A program made the translations under genes and the position numbers. Below are positions 14,105-18,704 of a DNA stretch of 18,704 nt, piece by piece. The notes under the pieces are model-generated. The model was not told the DNA's origin, made no database searches, and worked only from the letters and a program-made list of their open reading frames with translations. The first letter of the stretch is position 1, and each line of letters opens with the position of its first letter. This stretch comes from Bifidobacteriaceae bacterium (GTDB taxonomy: Bacteria; Actinomycetota; Actinomycetes; Actinomycetales; WQXJ01). The stretch spans positions 1 through 18,704 of the forward strand of contig JAISCU010000226.1 in the NCBI GenBank assembly GCA_031265345.1, in the 5' to 3' direction.

Positions 14105-14129
14105 CCCCGGCGTCCGCGCCGCCTTGCGT

Positions 14130-14180
14130 GAGACGGCCGGCCCGGAGCCTCCTCGCGGAGTGCGCCGGGCCGGCCGTCTC
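14130..14180. terminator. Bidirectional hairpin between convergent genes
   Basis: A perfect 16-bp inverted repeat (arms 14130-14145 and 14165-14180) encloses 19 nt that contain a smaller CTCC/GGAG hairpin. It lies between the stop of the rightward gene (14104) and the stop of the leftward operon (14199). There is no U-tract. Its position and stem length make it a convincing shared terminator. Confidence 0.75.
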
Positions 14181-14198
14181 GTCGCCCCGTGCCGGCGC

Positions 14199-14858
14199 TC
14201 AACCGCCGTGCCCGAGCGCCGGGTCTGGGCCTCCGGCGTCCGGGGCCTGGTGTTCTTCGAGCCGGGAGGCCAACGCTTCGAGCCGGGCGCCGTCCACGGC
14301 GCGGCGGCGGGCGACCCGCCAGGCCAGGACTGCGTGGAAGTCGCGGCGCCGGTCGGACAGGTCGACGGGCGGCATCTGCTCGCCGGCGGCGGACGGCGGC
14401 TGGCCTGGCCACAGGACCGCCCGGTCGGGGCGGTCCTGGTCGGCGCGGGTGCCGGTGGCCGCGACCTGTTCGCGCATGCGGTGTTTCCATTCCTCGAAGT
14501 CGCGCCAGAACCCGAACGGCGCGGAGGCGTGCTGGTCCGGGTCGAACGCCGCCATACGGTGCTGCCACAGCGACGCCAGCAGCCAGACCAGCGAGTCGTG
14601 GCGGTGCCAATATGGCGGGACCACGGCGACCGGCAGCGACCATACGGCCCGGAATCCCTCGACCCACGAGTCCAGGGCCGTCAGCGTGTCTCCCAACGCG
14701 TCGGCGTCCAACGCGTCCAGATCCAACGCGTCCGGCGCCTCCGCCGGCCCGAGGCCGTCTGGGTACAGGTCGCCCGCTGCCAGCGCCGCCGCGGCGGCGA
14801 CCTCCAGCTCGGTCAGCGGTTCCGGCAGCGGGCCGTCGGTTCGAATAGAGGCGGTCAT
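14199..14858 (-). CDS. Hypothetical element protein, possibly DUF4913-like
   Basis: This 219-aa protein has an acidic Leu/Asp/Ala-rich N-terminal part (DALDLDALDADALGD). A Trp-rich core follows, containing YWHRHDSLVWLLASLWQHRM and FGFWRDFEEWKHRMREQV. The core resembles the W-rich motifs of DUF4913 proteins found in actinobacterial conjugative elements; I offer this only as a resemblance. The ATG overlaps the stop of the upstream gene by 4 nt, so it is translationally coupled. It is the last gene of the leftward operon, before the hairpin terminator. Frames upstream of 14858 on this strand are Arg/Pro-rich shadows. Confidence 0.65.
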   Translation of the reverse strand: MTASIRTDGPLPEPLTELEVAAAAALAAGDLYPDGLGPAEAPDALDLDALDADALGDTLTALDSWVEGFRAVWSLPVAVVPPYWHRHDSLVWLLASLWQHRMAAFDPDQHASAPFGFWRDFEEWKHRMREQVAATGTRADQDRPDRAVLWPGQPPSAAGEQMPPVDLSDRRRDFHAVLAWRVARRRAVDGARLEALASRLEEHQAPDAGGPDPALGHGG

Positions 14859-15631
14859 CGGCCGACTCCCTCGCCTCGGCGTCCCTTGCCCGGTCCCGGC
14901 GCGCCCGGCGCGAGCGGGGCGGGCGGAGGTCCCGCGGGCCGCGCGCGGCGCGGGCGCGGCCCCGGTTCGCGGCCCTCCACGGGCGTGGCCGCGATGTGGC
15001 GGTCTATGGCGCGGCGGACCGCCCCGGACGGCGGGTGGCCGGGCTGGTCGGTCAGGGCGGCGTCCGCCCATTCGCCCGCCAACCGGGTGTCGCCGGCCAG
15101 CAACAGCGCGGAGGCGACCACGCTCATCGGCGCGGCCCGGCGCCCGGCGCCCGCGACCTGGGCGACCAGCGCCAGTTGGGACAGACGGAGGTTCACGGTC
15201 CCGGCGTGGCGTGGGTCCGGGGCCTGCGCGGACGCGAGCCGCGTCAGGTCGGCCCGGCCGCCGCGCGCGAGCGCGCCCCAGGCGGCCCGCAGCGCGCGCG
15301 CCTCGCGCGGCGATGCGGCCGTGACCCGGTTGAACGCATATTCGCGGAACGACTCGTCGTCGCCGAGCGCGGCGGCCAGGTAGAGGTGCTGGCCGGCCGG
15401 GCGCGCCGGGGCCGGCCCGCGGTCGAGGATCTCCTCCAACGCGTCGGCGTCCTGGCGGAACAGCTCGCGGCCGTGCGCGACCGGGTCGACGCCCATCCGG
15501 TCCCTCGAGAAGCGGGCGACGCGGGCGTCCGCCTCGGCGGCATCCTCGCCGGCCCACGGCTCGGGGACCCTCGGCGGCGGGACGGGTCCGGGGCCGATCT
15601 GCGGGTTCGGTCGGCGGGCGGGCTGCGCCAT
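14855..15631 (-). CDS. Hypothetical element protein, weak DUF4192 resemblance
   Basis: This 258-aa, Ala/Arg-rich protein has disordered Pro-rich ends. The middle is helical (DRMGVDPVAHGRELFRQDADALEEILDRG, LYLAAALGDDESFREYAFNRV). The stretch ASALLLAGDTRLAGEWADAAL followed by DQPGH recalls the repeat-like helices at the end of DUF4192 proteins. That match is by eye only. The start is ATG 15631 with GAGGAG about 9 nt upstream, 36 nt after the methyltransferase stop. It is coupled to the downstream 219-aa gene by an ATGA overlap. Confidence 0.62.
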   Translation of the reverse strand: MAQPARRPNPQIGPGPVPPPRVPEPWAGEDAAEADARVARFSRDRMGVDPVAHGRELFRQDADALEEILDRGPAPARPAGQHLYLAAALGDDESFREYAFNRVTAASPREARALRAAWGALARGGRADLTRLASAQAPDPRHAGTVNLRLSQLALVAQVAGAGRRAAPMSVVASALLLAGDTRLAGEWADAALTDQPGHPPSGAVRRAIDRHIAATPVEGREPGPRPRRARPAGPPPAPLAPGAPGPGKGRRGEGVGR

Positions 15632-15667
15632 GGTGGTGTCTCCTCGGGTCGCGGCGGGTGTGGGCGT

Positions 15668-16759
15668 TCAGATCATTGGCTCGGGCGACGCGTCCGCGTG
15701 GGCGAGCCTGGCCTGGATCAGCGGTATGTGGGCGGGGTCGATTTCGATCCCGACGGCGGCCATCCCGGACTGGCGGGCGGCCAGGAGGGTCGTGCCGGTG
15801 CCCGCGAACGGGTCCAGCACGGTCCCGCCGGGCGGGCAGAACAGCCGGCACAGCCACCGCATCAACCCCAGCGGTTTGACGGTCTGGTGGAACACGCCGT
15901 CCACGACGGGCCGTTCCGACGCGGGCGCTTTCGGATGGTGCCGGAAAGCGGGGAACACTGGGAACATGCCCGACCGGTCGCCGGGCCGGGCGGCGCAGTG
16001 CCGGTCCAATATCGCGGCCGCCCGGTCGTCCAGGGCGGCGTTCTTCGGCCACCGCCCGTCCGGGCCGCGTCCCGCGTCGATGTTGATCGCGCCGACCCCG
16101 TGGGCGAGCAGGTTCGCGGCGACCGTCGACCGGGTCGGGTTCCGGGCGACGATGACCGGCTCGAACGCGGGCGCCAGGGCCGTCCCCCACCCGTCCCACC
16201 GTCCGGCCTCTGGTGTGACGGGCCTTCCCCGTTCCGACACTTTCCTGCTGCCGAGCACTCCGGCGGCCGGCTTGCCGACGCGCCGGTCCGCCCGGGCGCG
16301 GCCCAGGTGTTGGTCTACGGCGTTGGACATGTCCAGGCTCTTCGGCACCCCAGACGTGTACAGCCAGGCGATCTGGTCGCGGATCTCGAGCCCGGCCTGT
16401 TCGATCCCCAGCGCCGCGTGGTGCCAGGTACGCGCCCCGCCGAAGCACACCAGCCACCCGCCGGGCCGCAGCACGCGCCGGCACTCGCCCGCCCACGCCT
16501 CGGTCCAGGCGCGGAACGGCGCCATCCGCCCTCCCGCGCCGTCCAGGACCAGGCCGTGCCGTTCCGCGGCGCCAGCGAACCAGGCGGGCGTGTCCCACCG
16601 GTCCATGCCCACCGCGTAGGGAGGGTCGGTGATCACCGCGTCCGCCGAGCCCTCGGGCAGGGTGGCGAGCACGTCCAACGCGTCCCCGACGCGGAGGGCC
16701 ACCATCGGCTCCGCGGCGAGGACCAGCCGCGCGCCGCCGTGCGGGGCCGGGCCGGTCAC
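15668..16759 (-). CDS. DNA methyltransferase (N4-cytosine/N6-adenine type)
   Basis: This 363-aa protein has the catalytic motif TDPPY (DPPY at 45-48) near the N-terminus and the SAM-binding motif DPFAGTGTT at 316-324 near the C-terminus. This is the beta-class order, with the target-recognition region in between. A conserved FHQTVKPLGLMRWL lies before the SAM motif. No restriction endonuclease is visible, so it looks like an orphan enzyme. On a conjugative element such enzymes often protect incoming DNA from host restriction. The start is GTG 16759, overlapping the TGA of the upstream gene as GTGA; ATG at residue 19 is an alternative. The specificity cannot be read from the sequence. Confidence 0.87.
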   Translation of the reverse strand: MTGPAPHGGARLVLAAEPMVALRVGDALDVLATLPEGSADAVITDPPYAVGMDRWDTPAWFAGAAERHGLVLDGAGGRMAPFRAWTEAWAGECRRVLRPGGWLVCFGGARTWHHAALGIEQAGLEIRDQIAWLYTSGVPKSLDMSNAVDQHLGRARADRRVGKPAAGVLGSRKVSERGRPVTPEAGRWDGWGTALAPAFEPVIVARNPTRSTVAANLLAHGVGAINIDAGRGPDGRWPKNAALDDRAAAILDRHCAARPGDRSGMFPVFPAFRHHPKAPASERPVVDGVFHQTVKPLGLMRWLCRLFCPPGGTVLDPFAGTGTTLLAARQSGMAAVGIEIDPAHIPLIQARLAHADASPEPMI

Positions 16760-17280
16760 AGGCCGCGCGCTTCCGGCGCCGACCAGCGGGGGAAGTCCTC
16801 GGCGGTGGCCAACAGCCCGACCCGGTCCGCGAGCGACCGGATCTTGCCGATCCGCGCCCGCAGGATCTTGTCCTGCGCCAACAGTTCCGGCAGCCGGGGA
16901 GCCTGGACCGCCAGGTCGAAGCACGCCCCGGTCCAAGACTGGAGCGCCTCCTGGTAGGCGGCGCGGTCGAACCTGCCGTCCGGGAACCAGTAGGCCGCCT
17001 CGTCCGGGGCCGGCGGGAACGTCTGCGCCAGCACCTCCAACACCGGCGTGCCGATGAAGTCCGTCCAGTCCGCGGTGTCATGGCCGCGCTCTCGGACGTC
17101 CCGGACCTCGGCCACGTCCCACGACCCGATCCCCGCCCCGGCGTCGGCGGCGGCCAGCGCCGCGTCGACCGCCCCGCGGGCGTCGCCCTCGGCGGCCGCG
17201 TCGACTCTGAGCGTCACCACCACGTCGTACCTGCGCCTGTGTTTGCCGTCGCCAACCTGGCGGCCGGGCTGATCGTCCAT
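16756..17280 (-). CDS. Hypothetical element protein between coupling ATPase and methyltransferase
   Basis: This 174-aa protein begins with a beta-strand-like RYDVVVTLRVDA. An Ala-rich helix follows, then WTDFIGTPVLEVLAQTFPPAPDEAAYWF and a C-terminal helical part (LAQDKILRARIGKIRSLADRVGLL). No family is recognised. The ATG at 17280 has a clear AGGAGG 5 nt upstream and follows a leader element. An in-frame ATG at 17424 overlaps the stop of the coupling ATPase (ATGA) and would add 48 residues, mostly Gly/Pro/Arg. I prefer the later start because the extension covers the repeated leader. The stop overlaps the methyltransferase start. Confidence 0.68.
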   Translation of the reverse strand: MDDQPGRQVGDGKHRRRYDVVVTLRVDAAAEGDARGAVDAALAAADAGAGIGSWDVAEVRDVRERGHDTADWTDFIGTPVLEVLAQTFPPAPDEAAYWFPDGRFDRAAYQEALQSWTGACFDLAVQAPRLPELLAQDKILRARIGKIRSLADRVGLLATAEDFPRWSAPEARGL

Positions 17281-17343
17281 CGCGTCCTCCTGTGAAGTCG
17301 GGGCCGGCCCTCCGGTCGGGACCGGTCTGCCGACGTGCAGGTG
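17281..17343 (-). promoter_or_regulatory. Leader element upstream of the 174-aa gene
   Basis: The minus strand has CACCT at 17343-17339 and a CGGTCCCGACCGGAGGGCCG block (17324-17305) shared with the leader at 12901-12961. It can form CCGGT/ACCGG. A partial, more diverged copy of the block lies at 17371-17389. Confidence 0.55.
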
Positions 17344-17420
17344 CGCCGCGCCGACCCGGAGGGCGCCGCGCGGCCCTCCGCCGGACCGGCCGGCGCGGTC
17401 CCACGTCCATCGGGGGCGCG

Positions 17421-18704
17421 TCATGGCGCCGGCGGGCGGCCCGCCGTTTGGAGGCGCCGCTCGAGGGCGGCCCGGTCGGCGCGGAGCCGGTCGGCGTCGG
17501 GCCGGCCGGTCCAGGGCCGCAGCCGGGTGATGATGGGCGGCGCGGAGCGGAGCATCGTCACGGCCGTGCCGAACGGCATCGTCCTGACGGCCTCCGGGGG
17601 CAGGACCGGGACGCGGCGGGTCGACGTCTGGACCGAGCGGCGGCCGGTCTCCCCGGTGGTGTCGGAGCGGGCGGTCTCCTCGCGTTCGCCGATCAGGGTC
17701 GAGATGTCCCGCAGGTCGGACGTCGCGGACGCGCCGCCCAGGATGACCTTGACGATGGCGGCGTCCCAGATCGCGGCGGCGGCGTGCTCGCCCCACTTCG
17801 CCCTGGCCTGCGCCAACGATTGGAGGACCGGCATGGTGGTGATCCCGTTGCCGCCGCCGTCCGCCATCAGCGTCGGCAGGGACGGCAGGGGGGCGAGGTT
17901 CCCGATCTCGTCCAGCGCCAGCAGCAGCGGCGGGTCCAGCCGCGCGCCCGGGGAGCGGGCCGCGATCCGGCGGGCGGTCTCCGTCAGGTCCTCGACGAGC
18001 GCGGACACCAGCGCCGCCGACGCGCCCGCGCCGGCGCCGGTCGCCAACAGGTACAGCGTGCCGCTGTCCCGCAGGAACGCCTCCGGGTCGAAGCCCTCGC
18101 CGTCGCGGGGCGTGACCGCGTCGAGGACGCGCGGGTCGGCGAGGGAACCCAGCGACAGGGACACGCCCTGCCAGATCGAGTCGCGGGTGCGCGGGTCGGA
18201 GTTGATCGCGGCGTCCAGGCTGTCCGCCCACCCCTCGGCCGCGCCGGCGCTGGTCCGCAGGACCGTCACCGCGTCGACCGCGGCCTGGGGATCCAGCGTC
18301 CAGGCGAACAGGTCGCGGGCCGAGCGCCCGTCGAGGGCGGCGGCGTGCAGCAGCGATTGCAGCGCGGTGCGGGTCTTGCCCTCCCAGAACCCGCCGTCCT
18401 CGACGCCTTTCCCGCCGATCCCGGTGCCTGCGGCCAGGCCGGCGGCGCGGACCATGGCGGTCTGGGGCTGTTCGCAGCCGCGGACCGGCGACCAGCGCAG
18501 CCCGGCGGGCAGCCCCTCGGCCAGCCGCTGCGGGTCGAACACCGCCACCGGGCCGGCCTCCCGCCTGGCCTGGAGGGTGGCGGTCAGGTTGTCGGGGCGC
18601 GTCGAGGTGGCGACGACCGGGCCGGGCGCGTCCAGGATCGCGTTGACGACTATGTGGAGGCCTTTGCCGGACCGGGGCGGCCCGAGGACCAGCATCGAGT
18701 CCTC
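17421..18704 (-). CDS. VirD4/TraG-type coupling ATPase, C-terminal part (N-terminus outside window)
   Basis: 427 codons are visible; the gene continues past the right edge. Walker A GPPRSGKG lies at visible residues 8-15 (LVLGPPRSGKGLHIVV), and STRPDNL follows. Walker B LLLALDEIGNL is near 259-269, with the TMPVLQSLAQARAKWGE region behind it. This is the pattern of TraG/TraD/VirD4 proteins that link the relaxase-DNA complex to a type IV secretion channel using ATP. The missing N-terminus should hold the membrane anchor. The C-terminus is basic (RADRAALERRLQTAGR). The stop overlaps an ATG (ATGA). It is the first visible gene of the leftward operon and the main evidence that the element is conjugative. 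Confidence 0.9.
   Translation of the reverse strand, partial: EDSMLVLGPPRSGKGLHIVVNAILDAPGPVVATSTRPDNLTATLQARREAGPVAVFDPQRLAEGLPAGLRWSPVRGCEQPQTAMVRAAGLAAGTGIGGKGVEDGGFWEGKTRTALQSLLHAAALDGRSARDLFAWTLDPQAAVDAVTVLRTSAGAAEGWADSLDAAINSDPRTRDSIWQGVSLSLGSLADPRVLDAVTPRDGEGFDPEAFLRDSGTLYLLATGAGAGASAALVSALVEDLTETARRIAARSPGARLDPPLLLALDEIGNLAPLPSLPTLMADGGGNGITTMPVLQSLAQARAKWGEHAAAAIWDAAIVKVILGGASATSDLRDISTLIGEREETARSDTTGETGRRSVQTSTRRVPVLPPEAVRTMPFGTAVTMLRSAPPIITRLRPWTGRPDADRLRADRAALERRLQTAGRPPAP

Larger units (their letters stand above)
10376..18704. mobile_element. Integrated, probably conjugative element at tRNA-His (right end outside window)
   Basis: The left boundary is placed at the 3' end of tRNA-His because the recombinase gene abuts and overlaps it. 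Contents are a large serine recombinase, an SSB, a TraG/VirD4-like coupling ATPase, a DNA methyltransferase and several small unknown genes. This set is typical of actinobacterial integrative and conjugative elements. Base composition looks even more GC-rich than the backbone from about 13 kb on. No relaxase, VirB4-like gene or right attachment site is seen, so conjugation ability is inferred from the coupling ATPase alone. Confidence 0.75.

Noticed and set aside
13267..16957. Large plus-strand ORFs across the leftward operon
   Set aside because: They are Arg/Ala/Gly-rich antisense frames with no motifs, opposite genes with clear methyltransferase and coupling features.
14199..17081. 960-codon minus-strand ORF
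   Set aside because: Only its last 219 codons have normal protein composition. The remainder is an Arg/Pro/Gly-rich shadow of the methyltransferase and neighbouring genes.

Overview
This window is chromosomal DNA from a high-GC actinobacterium (Actinomycetota). The grounds are GC-rich third codon positions throughout, an ssb gene directly upstream of ettA (the order of Rv2478c/Rv2477c in Mycobacterium tuberculosis), an actinobacterial-type oligoribonuclease, TANNNT-like -10 boxes and frequent GTG starts. I cannot name the genus.

Positions 1-10375 look like host backbone. In order they hold: the tail of a toxin-antitoxin operon (antitoxin end plus a VapC-like PIN toxin, +); ettA and ssb (-); a translationally coupled pair of dynamin/YfjP-like GTPases (-); a 1.85 kb gene-free interval rich in repeats; a secreted lipoprotein gene (+); tRNA-Arg(TCT) (-); orn (+); and tRNA-His(GTG) (+).

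The gene-free interval (6044-7892) holds two repeat families that are not protein repeats. The first is four copies of a 68-nt unit that can fold into a symmetric two-stem hairpin, bracketed by a degenerate 35-nt direct repeat. The second is a degenerate unit with an exact 31-nt period, arranged in clusters of opposite orientation.

From 10376 to the right edge lies an integrated, probably conjugative element inserted at the 3' end of tRNA-His. Its large serine recombinase abuts the tRNA, and the last 20 codons of that gene are the antisense strand of the tRNA. The recombinase is preceded by a 78-codon ORF and an element-borne single-stranded DNA-binding protein gene (all -). A divergent ORF (+) follows. 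Then comes a leftward operon whose first visible gene is a VirD4/TraG-type coupling ATPase (cut by the window edge), followed by a small unknown protein, a DNA methyltransferase and two accessory proteins. The 4-nt overlaps in this operon suggest translational coupling. No relaxase, other type IV secretion genes or second attachment site are visible, so the element extends beyond the window.

The most unusual feature of the element is a set of related leaders starting with CACCT 54-63 nt before several start codons. Two are identical over 35 nt and contain a perfect 10-bp hairpin. Two others share a 20-21 nt block on the opposite strand. They look like a reused cis-regulatory module.
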